The notes below the pieces were generated by a model that saw only the letters and a program-made list of their open reading frames with translations, ran no database searches and was not told the DNA's origin. From positions 1,612,001 to 1,676,000 of the forward strand of contig NZ_JAMQPV010000001.1 of NCBI RefSeq assembly GCF_026151395.1: a DNA stretch of 64,000 nucleotides, read 5' to 3'. The stretch is from Leptospira limi (GTDB lineage: Bacteria > Spirochaetota > Leptospiria > Leptospirales > Leptospiraceae). Position numbers and translations under genes: made by a program. Positions 27,001-35,795 of this stretch are shown here, in pieces (position 1 is the first letter of the stretch; each line of letters opens with the position of its first letter).

Positions 27001-29945
27001 TGGCTATGTCTGGTATAATGGCACTGACAAAAGAATTAGCTGGCGAGAAAAAATATAACAAACTAAACCAACAAATTTCCGGTTCGAAAACAAGATTGGA
27101 AGAAATCAAAAGAAATGAGGATCAATTAATAGAATCTAGTGCTTCGATTTCTATTGCCCGAGCAACGGGTATGCCAATTGAAACAATTTCAAATTTAGTT
27201 GGAGACATTCGAGGGAAACAGAAAGCAAAAAAAGCAGATAAAGCCATGTCAAAAAATATCCTTTCAGATATTGGAACAAAAATTACTGGTGCCTTTGGAG
27301 GGATTCTAAAAACAGCAGTCGTCGCTATCGGGATACCGGAAGACCAAATTTATAGCATAATGTCAGACGCTCATAAATTTATAAATTCAGGTAACACAAA
27401 TCGAAATTCAGATTCGATTAATAACTTTGGTTATACCTTGCAAACAATTGGTTTACAAGCTAATTGGACCAAATACCAAAGTTCAAATTTAGATCTGAAA
27501 AATAAGAATGCGGTAGCGACAGATATTGGAAAAACATTGATTGCTAAAGAATTATCTAAAGCATATGGAATTGACGAATCATTTGTAAGGCAATCATTGG
27601 ATGCTGCTTATGGGAAATACCAAAAGAAAAAATTGGAAGGGAAAGCACAAAATTCAGCAATTAGACAAACGGTTGTTAATGCCGCATCAATTGCGATAAC
27701 GATGGGTGCAAATGGGGTTTGGGGGAGCGCCAAATCCGCACTTTCAAAAGTTGGAAAGTTCGCAAATGTTTTAACGAAGGGTGTAATTCCAGCTACAGCA
27801 CGAGTTGGCCAAGTGATCACTTCGACTATCTTACAAACTGCAGCTGGAAGTCATGAAGGTAAAAAAGGTGCAACAGCTGGCTTAATCAATGGTTCATTGT
27901 TAGGTCTGACAGATAAATTTGGGAAAATTCAATCAGGTTTGTTCAAAGGAATGATGCCAGGTATTGGAGTCACCTACTCAGAACAAAATGGATGGGGAGG
28001 TACTGTCGGCATCGGGAATTCAATCAATAATGTAAGTTATTCCTTGTCTGAAAGAGGAAACTCTTCCTTACAATTTTCACAGGCAATTGCAAAGGGTCTT
28101 CAATTTGTGACAGACTTTACATCCAATCAGAGTTATAAATTTGGCCTCAATTATAATCCGTCAGGTGAAGGTCCAAGGAATAATTGGAATTTCTCTATGA
28201 TATATGATCTAAAAGGTTCCGGACTCAGTGGTAGTTTAGGATTTACTGATCCAAACTCAAAACTCGGAGCCATATCCAATATTGATCAAAATGGTCTTTC
28301 GCATACTTCAACCCTACAAGGAGTGAATCTCGGAACGAATTCAAATGATGGATTCCAACTGGAAGAATTCAATTTTGCCAATCAGAACATCAATATGGCG
28401 CAAGACACAAGTGATATTACCGATCAAAATGGGAATGTGATTGAAAATGAAGGTGATAGTCCTCTTTCCGATATAGCTAGTCAGATTGGGTTATTCGGTA
28501 GTTTATTGTTAGGTGGATTTGGTACTCTTAATTTACTGCGAAATAGAATAAGTGGAGGGAGTAGTTTCCTCCAAGTTGGATCGGATATAGGCAAAATGAA
28601 TTTTGAATCCAATTCAGATCGGTCTATCCTTCGTCGTTTCACCGACCCAATTCAAAAAGGATTGTTTTGGTTTGGTGAATCTGTTAGCAGGTATTCTGAT
28701 TCGTTTACCCCAGAGCCATCCAACCAGAAAGTTGGAAATTCAAAAGTACCCTTATCAGCAAAAGAAATAGATCGAATTTCCAAATTAAAAACAAGTATCA
28801 TCGATGATTATAAGAAAGACTCAAGGTTAGATACAGAAAAAAAACTCTACGAATTGAAACAAGCAGGAGTGGATACAACAGAAATCGAAGCGGCAATCAA
28901 AGTAAAACGTGGTGGAAAAGATGTTCCTATGTCTAAAGCAGTCGAAAGGTCCTTCAATGAATACAAACGGTTACGCGAATCTCGTTCAGTTCGTCCCATC
29001 GGGTCCGAGGTTGTGGAATATGTGAGTTCCAGTGACGCTCTCTCCAAGGTGAACATCGAATTTGATCCAAAGAAGGAATCAAGTGAGGCGTATGTAAAAC
29101 GATTGGGAGATGAAATCTGTAAATATTCACAAGATGTTGACCTTTCTACAAATGAACTTGTATCCTTACATTCCGCAAATGTAGCCAAACTCCTTGGTGA
29201 CAATCTGATGAACAAAATAAAATACAATCAATCCCAATTAATTGATGGAAAAGAAGACGTATCTGCTGTAAATACAGTAGATGAAAATGGTTTTCGAAAA
29301 ATTTCGGAGACAGATTGTATCCGGTACATAGGTGCCGTGTTATTTGGTGCGGGATTAACGGAGAAAGGGAGTTTTGCAAATTTAAATTCAGATGTATACT
29401 TAACTCCCGAAGAAATGGAACGTATGGCTTCTGAATATAAGGCTGGTTATGTTCACAAAAATGGAGTGGAATACTTCCGACAAGCTGGTAGTTTTTCAAA
29501 CTTAATCTCAGAAAGACTCACAACGGAAAGTGAATTGAAATCTCATAAGGCGAAAGGTGTCATCCCAGATCTAAAGGTTGGTACCATTGGAATCACGAGG
29601 AAAATGGAAACAGTTGAAGGAACAAAACGAGATGCGATGAAATCAGATCATATCTATATCATCATCGGAAAAAAATTCAATCCTAACTTAGGAGTGACGG
29701 AATACCTGATCTCGGAATCAGCTGGGGGAAAAGGTGTACAAAATCGTTGGATCAGGGTAGAGACGAATGCAAGGATTAAAGAAATATATCATAGTAAATT
29801 ATTGGGAGAAAATTTTTCTGCTACTGAAATAAAAATAAAAATGAAAAATTTCAAACTTCCCAATAGTGAATCGGATTACTTAACTCGCTCTGAATTTTAT
29901 GAATTAAAGCCACAATCACGAGAATTGTATGAAAGTTCTAATTAG
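24054..29945 (+). CDS. giant exported protein, probably Lepto_longest (TIGR04388) family, toxin-like C-terminus
   Basis: A 1963-residue protein. Residues 1-29 form a signal peptide ending VIFSQ. About 30-870 are long, Trp- and Glu-rich helical or coiled-coil segments (YTEWERNLVNDYFF, WEYQWEKTKQEG). About 870-1250 are mostly helical with short hydrophobic stretches, then an Ala/Gly-rich segment near 1210-1300 like those of pore- or carrier-forming toxin stalks. About 1300-1470 are beta-rich, Gly/Ser/Asn-rich repeats (WGGTVGIGNSINNVSYSLS). One transmembrane-like helix (LFGSLLLGGFGTLNLL) lies near 1480. The last 240 residues look like a separate globular domain with Cys1755 (TDCIRYIG), VGTIGI and His1866 (SDHIYIIIG), an NlpC/P60-like spacing. 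It ends the exporter operon, 33 bases after the RND gene, and overlaps a lipoprotein gene. The family name is from memory; the peptidase-like call is inference. Confidence 0.75.
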   Translation: MLSYHIWLRAISICILSYYLLSSNVIFSQTLQDSWKIPSYQANEYADLYGRLYFSSSLQDWEEGVESVLTDAIVSWQAEANYQIDEILRKETGEDAFVTNEGYVDERRRSLFSEASVFYTEWERNLVNDYFFNKNSFLEKLETGKVDALYFQRIGQESIYESYTQEELLLHENREKILKAANEWEYQWEKTKQEGLDSFASSLEALDEDYLKYISNLQETENQFIGNLNAIDEYRQTVYTALSSMIQQMKDGIEGSCEITTGCLYRNYDGSYNEAGKIFSKLITDISEVLSSNEKDPDLLFTNVATKMRDFLADESNKAFVEQTYYKDRIYTYQTGLQINLNNSKSSFNLSEAEWFLRNQNYNQLSSDVKYENWGYIPGDVGAFAGIQDSELQSFFRSIHNADYNQLTDIINAKLGDGRRVQNLINANLYTDAFHFLNNFSIMGVGVPFEQAYHVEGNLILDGKSKYGFWQAERNLTIFTPGTFSYQMGAIGYSVLFEMYDDTSYNTSLYWDSNFSQLNQQNKSFTDKLLPAITHWESRVKEYSDSFKNWTNAREGLIEEAKLEYQKNRINLETTKENWLQKLELENENGWKSWSEFYEKGDVTTNVSNFEPLQFESNFKTIQDQGKLLEFRNESLLGNDLSEVKFGQSSLIETFQRTVIGVNQYASVVQMNHELEEFQKKEQNKLINQYVYGLNTEVIGDRKLSKEEMIIVGSADYKNLTDEEKSNFGKCYEDPTISQCSGLLKKEYVVSDPGKNGNITISKEIYNGMLGSRNQEGEYEASMSVVSKQISLSSIGKIQGVDRKDFFTEWTEEDWEALQNRKNQIADTFVTKSLKKDQNQLITNLNAIESLNENNYKKYVTKKESQENIDSFVQDMAIAYLTGGVAGVKASLKGKVESSINTEIAKVWIKATGGDENQIQLASMAIDFMRGRLSERKIKAREQYVSIKNPIQSIETVVRNTISYTIQGIDTLTNGLGSVPINLAMSGIMALTKELAGEKKYNKLNQQISGSKTRLEEIKRNEDQLIESSASISIARATGMPIETISNLVGDIRGKQKAKKADKAMSKNILSDIGTKITGAFGGILKTAVVAIGIPEDQIYSIMSDAHKFINSGNTNRNSDSINNFGYTLQTIGLQANWTKYQSSNLDLKNKNAVATDIGKTLIAKELSKAYGIDESFVRQSLDAAYGKYQKKKLEGKAQNSAIRQTVVNAASIAITMGANGVWGSAKSALSKVGKFANVLTKGVIPATARVGQVITSTILQTAAGSHEGKKGATAGLINGSLLGLTDKFGKIQSGLFKGMMPGIGVTYSEQNGWGGTVGIGNSINNVSYSLSERGNSSLQFSQAIAKGLQFVTDFTSNQSYKFGLNYNPSGEGPRNNWNFSMIYDLKGSGLSGSLGFTDPNSKLGAISNIDQNGLSHTSTLQGVNLGTNSNDGFQLEEFNFANQNINMAQDTSDITDQNGNVIENEGDSPLSDIASQIGLFGSLLLGGFGTLNLLRNRISGGSSFLQVGSDIGKMNFESNSDRSILRRFTDPIQKGLFWFGESVSRYSDSFTPEPSNQKVGNSKVPLSAKEIDRISKLKTSIIDDYKKDSRLDTEKKLYELKQAGVDTTEIEAAIKVKRGGKDVPMSKAVERSFNEYKRLRESRSVRPIGSEVVEYVSSSDALSKVNIEFDPKKESSEAYVKRLGDEICKYSQDVDLSTNELVSLHSANVAKLLGDNLMNKIKYNQSQLIDGKEDVSAVNTVDENGFRKISETDCIRYIGAVLFGAGLTEKGSFANLNSDVYLTPEEMERMASEYKAGYVHKNGVEYFRQAGSFSNLISERLTTESELKSHKAKGVIPDLKVGTIGITRKMETVEGTKRDAMKSDHIYIIIGKKFNPNLGVTEYLISESAGGKGVQNRWIRVETNARIKEIYHSKLLGENFSATEIKIKMKNFKLPNSESDYLTRSEFYELKPQSRELYESSN

Positions 29946-30579
29946 AATTTTAATAATTGTAATGCTAAATTTCATTCTGCAATGTAAGGAAAAAGTAGAA
30001 TTGGAAGTTGAAAATGATAACCCATTTTATATGGAACTGGAGAAAGGATGTATCAAAAAGACTCCATTTCAAAAGATTGCAGATGGTTGTATTCAGATAA
30101 AAGAAAACTTACTATGTTATCAATATATGGAATATTTAAAAAAATCTAGATTAGATAAAATATTCTATAATGGAGATTGGTATAGTAGCGATATACAGTC
30201 GTTTCGCTATCTCATTGATCAATTTGGAAATATTAGAGTTCTGCGAGGCGGTCCCGATCGTGTCCCAAACGATTTGTCCGGGCATGGAAAATTACAACGT
30301 AGAAATGACCAATGGTATTACCATCATTCCTGTGAAGATGAATTTTGTGAAAAAGTTGAGATGGAAATAGTGAGCATTAGTTGTTATGCGGGATATGATA
30401 CAAATATTAGAGATTATATCTTAACACTAACGTTGGAAAATGGCGATTTCATTAGAGAAGACGAAAGTATTGGCAATAAGTATAAAGAAATTACGCTTAT
30501 AAAAGTGATTAATGATAAACCTCAAGTTACCAATGGTTTTGTTTCCACCAAAGTACCACCAATCCCAGAGAAACGTTAA
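29929..30579 (+). CDS. lipoprotein, candidate immunity partner of the giant protein
   Basis: A 216-residue protein with a signal peptide and lipobox (LNFILQC, then KEKVELEV), so it should sit in the periplasm or on the outer membrane. The mature part has seven further Cys, including SCEDEFCE, and a mixed beta look (LIDQFGNIRVLRGGPDRVPN). I recognise no family. Its ATG lies inside the giant gene's last codons (17-base overlap), which ties its translation to the giant. That position matches how immunity genes follow contact-toxin genes, and a periplasmic lipoprotein would suit protection against a cell-wall enzyme. The function is inference from context. It converges on the cyclase gene, with 3 bases between the stops. 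Confidence 0.7.
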   Translation: MKVLIRILIIVMLNFILQCKEKVELEVENDNPFYMELEKGCIKKTPFQKIADGCIQIKENLLCYQYMEYLKKSRLDKIFYNGDWYSSDIQSFRYLIDQFGNIRVLRGGPDRVPNDLSGHGKLQRRNDQWYYHHSCEDEFCEKVEMEIVSISCYAGYDTNIRDYILTLTLENGDFIREDESIGNKYKEITLIKVINDKPQVTNGFVSTKVPPIPEKR

Positions 30580-30582
30580 TCG

Positions 30583-32439
30583 TCACACTTTCCAGACATA
30601 GACAAAGTCAGTACGATTGGCCCAGGGAAGTGGGAATTCCACTTTCTTTAGTTTGATTTCTCCTTGGCGTAAGTAGTCCCGAATTTCTTTGTCCCTAAAA
30701 ATGGTTTCGCTGAATGATATTTCGCCTGAATTTGCAACTGACTGCAGTTTTGCGGTGTAATTCACCGTGTTGCCGAAGTAATCAATATTGCTATTTAAAT
30801 TTACAGCCAAACAATTTCCAGTATGTATGGAAATCCGAATGCGAACAGGCGTATGTTTGTTTTCTGGATGGAACCATTCTTGCATTTCCTTTGCTGCCTT
30901 TAATGCTTGGAGAGGTGATGAAAAACTTGCCATCACTGCATCACCAATCGTTTTTACAACGACACCTCTGAAATTTTGAATGATTTGGTTTGTTTTGATA
31001 AAATGTTCCCGAACCTGCAAAAATGCGCCGTGATCACCTTCGGTTTCATAGAACTTAGTCGAGCCAACGATATCGGTAAACAAAATGGTTTTGATACCAA
31101 TATCTAACTGTAGATTGGTGGCGATTGCTTCTTCTGAAAATAAATCGCGAAATTCTTGGTAATCAAATATTTCGGTTGGTCGTAAGCTAAATTGGTCTTC
31201 ACTTCTTTCTTCTAAAATAATGGTAACATCATGTTCGGATTCATTTTCAAACACTAAGTTTGGTTTCGGACTTACTTTGATTTCTTCTTCATTTGTTTCA
31301 GGTAACCATAGTATATCTGTTTGGTGGTAGGATTGTTTGGAATCTACAAGTTTGTATTTTTTTTCACCTTTTTTTCGTAAACGATACACACCGGAACCAA
31401 TGAGTAAATTAGCTGAAAATGATTTCCTTGCTCCAATTCTTTTAGTCAGTAAAATATGTTGTTTGGTTGCTGGTTCTGCTGCACAATAAATTTGTTTTTC
31501 TACAATACGTACACTTGGATGGATATGAAAGGTAACTTCTATCGAGTTGACTCCTGTCGTGTCAAAATCAATTTCACAAACGTCACATTGGTCTTTTTCT
31601 GGCATATCGCCCAATTTAGTGAGTGAAGTTCTAACACCTCTGCAGTGGGGACAAACAATATCCCAACTTAAAGTAAAAATACCAAGCCGGCATCCTTGCA
31701 AAAATAAATAAAGGATTTCATCTGGATCGAGGTCAAGGATACGGCTTACATGTTTGATCCGGATTCGATCAAGATCATTATCAGATGATAATTTAATCCA
31801 TTCAAATACCTTGGTGATTGTATCCTTAGAAATTCCTTTTTGGATTAAAACAGGAATTTGTTTATCTAATTTTTCTTGGTGAATCCATTGGGCATCCGGA
31901 ATGAATGTTGATTCCTTTGATGAATTCAGATTGAATTTTGGTTTTCCACGTTTGATTTCACTTTCAATTTGGTGGAATCCGTTTTGGAAGGAATCCTTAA
32001 GTCTTGGGAGAGCTATGTTCAAAATTTTTCGAGTGAAAAAATTTCTTGGTATAGCACCTAAATAAACATAAACTTTGGAACGCGATTCACCTAACGGTTC
32101 GACTATGATTTTAGTTCGAATGTAATGGGCAAAACCTCGTGAATAAATTCTAGCATTTCCTAATTCTTTTAGGTATTCCCATTCCCAAGGAACTTCTTCC
32201 CATTCAAGATGAAAACCGGCTTGTTTCGTTTTACCTATGAGTTTACCATCCTTTTCTACGTATTGGAATTTTGGGAGACCTATACGTTTGTTAAAAGAAG
32301 AGGTATCAATGAGAAATGGCCAAATTTCTTCGCGTGTGACGGACAAATCAAATTCCCAGAGACAATCAATCGGTTTCCCTTTTGATTTCCACGAATCTTC
32401 CCATGGGTATTTTTGAATGATGGTATTTAAATCAATCAT
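30583..32439 (-). CDS. class III nucleotide cyclase with N-terminal SRPBCC- and DUF5939-like regions
   Basis: A 618-residue cytoplasmic protein. Residues 1-165 look like an SRPBCC/START-type ligand fold; the middle (about 180-400) is a DUF5939-like region with a CPHCRG...CDVCEID zinc-ribbon pattern. The C-terminal class III cyclase has metal ligands D456 (FTDIVGST) and D500 (TIGDAV), and the adenine-selecting pair K496 and D553 (NIDYFG), so cAMP is the likely product. The ribose-binding Asn is N560, but the transition-state Arg four residues later is Lys564, an uncommon change that may lower activity. It overlaps the GH5 gene by 4 bases. Confidence 0.85.
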   Translation of the reverse strand: MIDLNTIIQKYPWEDSWKSKGKPIDCLWEFDLSVTREEIWPFLIDTSSFNKRIGLPKFQYVEKDGKLIGKTKQAGFHLEWEEVPWEWEYLKELGNARIYSRGFAHYIRTKIIVEPLGESRSKVYVYLGAIPRNFFTRKILNIALPRLKDSFQNGFHQIESEIKRGKPKFNLNSSKESTFIPDAQWIHQEKLDKQIPVLIQKGISKDTITKVFEWIKLSSDNDLDRIRIKHVSRILDLDPDEILYLFLQGCRLGIFTLSWDIVCPHCRGVRTSLTKLGDMPEKDQCDVCEIDFDTTGVNSIEVTFHIHPSVRIVEKQIYCAAEPATKQHILLTKRIGARKSFSANLLIGSGVYRLRKKGEKKYKLVDSKQSYHQTDILWLPETNEEEIKVSPKPNLVFENESEHDVTIILEERSEDQFSLRPTEIFDYQEFRDLFSEEAIATNLQLDIGIKTILFTDIVGSTKFYETEGDHGAFLQVREHFIKTNQIIQNFRGVVVKTIGDAVMASFSSPLQALKAAKEMQEWFHPENKHTPVRIRISIHTGNCLAVNLNSNIDYFGNTVNYTAKLQSVANSGEISFSETIFRDKEIRDYLRQGEIKLKKVEFPLPWANRTDFVYVWKV

Positions 32440-34412
32440 AATGGCCTAATCGTAACCGAGGATTTCCCTCCATTTCCTTTGACTGTTAATTCTCCATTTG
32501 TTTCGGAAATTTTTTCCGCATTGGAAAGTACAAGGTGTACGCCATTTGGGTAAACGAATCTAGGTATTTTGATCAAAGTTGGATTTTTTATGGAAACATC
32601 TGAATCCCATTCCAAAATGAATTCTCTTGCATCTAATTTGTATTCCATTTTGGTTGGAGTCCCTTGGATTCTGGCAGCATAAGGTCGACAAAATCCTTCA
32701 ATAGCCCTTCCACCTCCACCATAGACATCTGGGTCTGAGCCAGGGATGATCTGGTCAAGGGAGAAGATACTTAGGTCTTCTTGGTTCCAACCATCACCTA
32801 CCATCAAATCATTCTGATTGGAAGCGGTATAGTTCCAGAGTGTGTTTGATAAAAATAGTTTGTCCATGGCATTGTACATTGCATCCAATGCCATGACATG
32901 GCGTTTCCAGATTTTAGGAGAATGATTGCCTTTTTTCCATTCCTTGTATGCTTTCCCCCCTTGCAAATCAAATGGGATTCCAAATTCGCCTACAAGACTT
33001 GGAATTTTACCTGGAACTGAATCGGCTGTATTTTTAATTCTTGTTAGTTGGCGTATATACATTGCCTCTATCCCTGACTTCCAAAATACGGGTCGTTTGG
33101 TAAGTGTATCAATTGCGATCGGATACAAAAACGTTTTGAATAAAAGGGTTAGGATATCATACCAATGTGCAGCGTTCACTGAAAGTTTTGGAACTTCTCC
33201 ATTTAAGTGGGGGTGAGTGAATGCGTCGGAAGCTTCTCTTTCAATGAAAACCATCCAATCACTCCGAATGGCTTGGATAGTTTTCCCAACAGATCGCATA
33301 AATGGAATCAGATAGTCTCTATCAAAATCAATTTCTTTCCCATTCACCTTTTGGAAAAAATCATTTTTTTCGATAAAAGGAGTTCCATCTTTAGTGATGG
33401 TATAAGCTCCTTCTAATTGAAAAGGATCCCCTGGTGATTCAGGTAACCAAATCGAAGTTTGGTTTTGGTTAACCGTAACTGTTTTTGTAGGAACAAAACC
33501 ACCTTTCCAAACTTTAAGAGTCAGGTAAGGTAAGTCAATGGAATGGCCATGGGAAGAGAATAATGCATCAATCGGGGACCAAGCAAGTCCAGGTTTGGAT
33601 GGGTCTTCTTCTTTATTGATAAGTCCACGATCATTCATGGCACGACCAATAAATCCCTTGCCTGGTTCGTTTAAAGAATCAAAACCCAATACAAAATCAA
33701 ATTGTTTGATTCGTTCAGCGATTTGAATCATACAACCAAGGTAGTGGTCTTGTAAGTAATCTTGGACATTTTTCCCATCAATGAGGAAATTGGGAGCAAA
33801 GTCCCTGCCTCCAAAAAATAAAGTCCACAAAATTCCATTGCCAGCATAACGGTAATTTTGTGACCAACACATCGTAGGATAATTGTTTTCTTGCCGAATG
33901 CCTGGATTGGAATAATCATACGCACGTTGCATTACAATTGCCGTATCTGCTTCCGATAGTTTTTTGTAATCGATTCCTATCTTTTCAAAGATCCAACCGG
34001 GAGCACCATCTCCACCAGTCATTCTTGACCAAACATCTTGGTGAAAATCGATAAAAACATAAAATCCGTATTCACCAGCTAAACGAACAATTTCTGTAAA
34101 ATAATCTAAGTAAGCTTCATCATATTGGTTTGGACCTTTGTGTTCCACTGCTTCCCATGTGGTTAACAAACGTAAGGCATTAAATCCCCAAAGTTTTAAT
34201 CTGGTAAAATGGGTATCGGCTTCATTTAAAGGAAAAGGTCGTCCTATAAAACTCACCTCCTCGTGATCTGAAAAATCGGTTGGAAATTGAGTTCCTCCAT
34301 TTGGGTAAGGAACTTTTGTATCGCCACCTAAGTTTACACCCCGAAGGATTACTTTTCTTCCAAATTCATCAACAAACCATTCACCTTGGGGAGATAATTT
34401 TTTTAATGTCAT
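32436..34412 (-). CDS. GH5 glycoside hydrolase (endoglycoceramidase-like)
   Basis: A 658-residue glycosidase with a TIM-barrel domain of clan GH-A. It opens WFVDEFGRKVILRGVNLGG, continues with FNALRLLTTWEAVEHKGP and GFYVFIDFHQDVWSR, then the acid/base E249 in LNEPGKG and the nucleophile E476 in SLVGEFGIPF. The HQDVWSR block and overall length resemble endoglycoceramidase-related GH5 enzymes more than simple cellulases. A beta-sandwich of about 80 residues ends the protein. No signal peptide is visible, so it would act in the cytoplasm unless exported another way. It lies in a 4-base-overlap chain between an O-antigen-ligase-like gene and a cyclase gene. The substrate is unknown. Confidence 0.85.
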   Translation of the reverse strand: MTLKKLSPQGEWFVDEFGRKVILRGVNLGGDTKVPYPNGGTQFPTDFSDHEEVSFIGRPFPLNEADTHFTRLKLWGFNALRLLTTWEAVEHKGPNQYDEAYLDYFTEIVRLAGEYGFYVFIDFHQDVWSRMTGGDGAPGWIFEKIGIDYKKLSEADTAIVMQRAYDYSNPGIRQENNYPTMCWSQNYRYAGNGILWTLFFGGRDFAPNFLIDGKNVQDYLQDHYLGCMIQIAERIKQFDFVLGFDSLNEPGKGFIGRAMNDRGLINKEEDPSKPGLAWSPIDALFSSHGHSIDLPYLTLKVWKGGFVPTKTVTVNQNQTSIWLPESPGDPFQLEGAYTITKDGTPFIEKNDFFQKVNGKEIDFDRDYLIPFMRSVGKTIQAIRSDWMVFIEREASDAFTHPHLNGEVPKLSVNAAHWYDILTLLFKTFLYPIAIDTLTKRPVFWKSGIEAMYIRQLTRIKNTADSVPGKIPSLVGEFGIPFDLQGGKAYKEWKKGNHSPKIWKRHVMALDAMYNAMDKLFLSNTLWNYTASNQNDLMVGDGWNQEDLSIFSLDQIIPGSDPDVYGGGGRAIEGFCRPYAARIQGTPTKMEYKLDAREFILEWDSDVSIKNPTLIKIPRFVYPNGVHLVLSNAEKISETNGELTVKGNGGKSSVTIRPL

Positions 34413-35746
34413 GTATTGGTCCTACTTTCTTCGTTTCCTTTAGATTGTAATAAATTCAATTTTTCTTCTGCGTATATGTTTAGATATCCTAGTAAAAAAT
34501 AAAATACAATCAGAACTTCATCGTCTTGGAAGTAACATTGTAATAAACCTGAAAAGAAAAATCCAACAAGACCATAGGTCATAAATCGAATTTGTTTTGG
34601 TATGTTTTGGTTTAGAAGAGTGTATAAAATGCTACCAAACAAAAATAAATAAAATACGGTCTGTGGGAATCCAAATACAGCTGTTAAATGAAAGTAATCG
34701 TTATGCGCATGGCCTCTTTGTGTTACTTCATAAAAAAAAGCGAGTTCTCGGTTTTCTTTTTCTTTCGATTTTCTAGAAACTTCGATTTCCTTTTGGTAAT
34801 TTCCTGAACCAATCCCAAAAACAGGATTTGCCTCAATCAGTGGAAACGTTGAATCCCAAATAAATGTTCTACCTGAATCCGTATGTTTTTCTCCGCCAAA
34901 CAATGGGTCGACGACTCGTTTGACCGCATTTGTGCTTAGGTATCCGATAAAAAGGAGAATCAAAAAAGCAAAAATGGCGAAACTGGTTCGTTTGATTACT
35001 TTTTTGGAAATGTCTTTGTCGATAAAAATAAGGATATAGATTCCAAACAATACACTTACGAGTGCACCGAATAAAGAAGACCTTGCATTATTAAATAAAA
35101 ATACAATGGAGACAAGAAGAAGTAATACCGCATCGATTGTGATTTTGGTTTTTGATGATTTATTATACCAAGAATCGTATAAACGAAATACAAAACCTGG
35201 GAAAATAAATGCAAGTAGTCCACCAAAAGTCAAATGGGTATTCATGAGTCCAATAGGAAGATAAATATTTAGTTTTCCAATGTTACCGTAATGGTGTTGG
35301 TAAGGCCAAGAACTAGATGTTTTATACAAATCGGAGATAAGCCTAGATAAACGAGTCATCGAAAAGATAGAAATAAATCCAGAGACAACAATTAGAATAG
35401 AAAAGATAAAGAACGATTTATACAAATAAGTCCTATCTTCTTTTTTGATTCCTTGCACTGATACAAAAGCAGTTACTAAAAAGATATCTTTCATTTCGTC
35501 GCGGAATGCGTGTTTGATGGAGTTGACATCAAAACCATCACCAGCGAAATGATACAAAACAGTTACAATTTGCCAGAGGTAAAAAATAAAAAGAATTTTG
35601 ACTATTTGGCTTGAGAGTTTGGGTTTTTCCTCGAGGAAAAGGAAAAAAACAAAAGATAACAATAAGAAAAGTTGGCTAAGAGAAACAGAAAGGGCACAGG
35701 AAATGATGGACAGGGCAAGAAACGAACGATAGAGTCGGTAAATCAT
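34409..35746 (-). CDS. O-antigen ligase/polymerase-like membrane protein
   Basis: A 445-residue polytopic protein with about ten to twelve helices and, near residue 325, the large periplasmic loop VFGIGSGNYQKEI followed by HAHNDYFHLTAVFG. This His-containing loop is the Wzy_C (WaaL/PglL/Wzy) hallmark; such enzymes transfer or polymerise lipid-linked glycans at the outer face of the inner membrane. I start at ATG 35746, which matches the first hydrophobic helix and avoids running through the divergent GT4 gene; an upstream reading from 35953 would overlap it. The stop overlaps the GH5 gene by 4 bases. Confidence 0.83.
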   Translation of the reverse strand: MIYRLYRSFLALSIISCALSVSLSQLFLLLSFVFFLFLEEKPKLSSQIVKILFIFYLWQIVTVLYHFAGDGFDVNSIKHAFRDEMKDIFLVTAFVSVQGIKKEDRTYLYKSFFIFSILIVVSGFISIFSMTRLSRLISDLYKTSSSWPYQHHYGNIGKLNIYLPIGLMNTHLTFGGLLAFIFPGFVFRLYDSWYNKSSKTKITIDAVLLLLVSIVFLFNNARSSLFGALVSVLFGIYILIFIDKDISKKVIKRTSFAIFAFLILLFIGYLSTNAVKRVVDPLFGGEKHTDSGRTFIWDSTFPLIEANPVFGIGSGNYQKEIEVSRKSKEKENRELAFFYEVTQRGHAHNDYFHLTAVFGFPQTVFYLFLFGSILYTLLNQNIPKQIRFMTYGLVGFFFSGLLQCYFQDDEVLIVFYFLLGYLNIYAEEKLNLLQSKGNEESRTNT

Positions 35747-35795
35747 AACTTTGGATGAGAGTAATCCTTTTCTCTCATTTGTAAAGAGGTAACAG

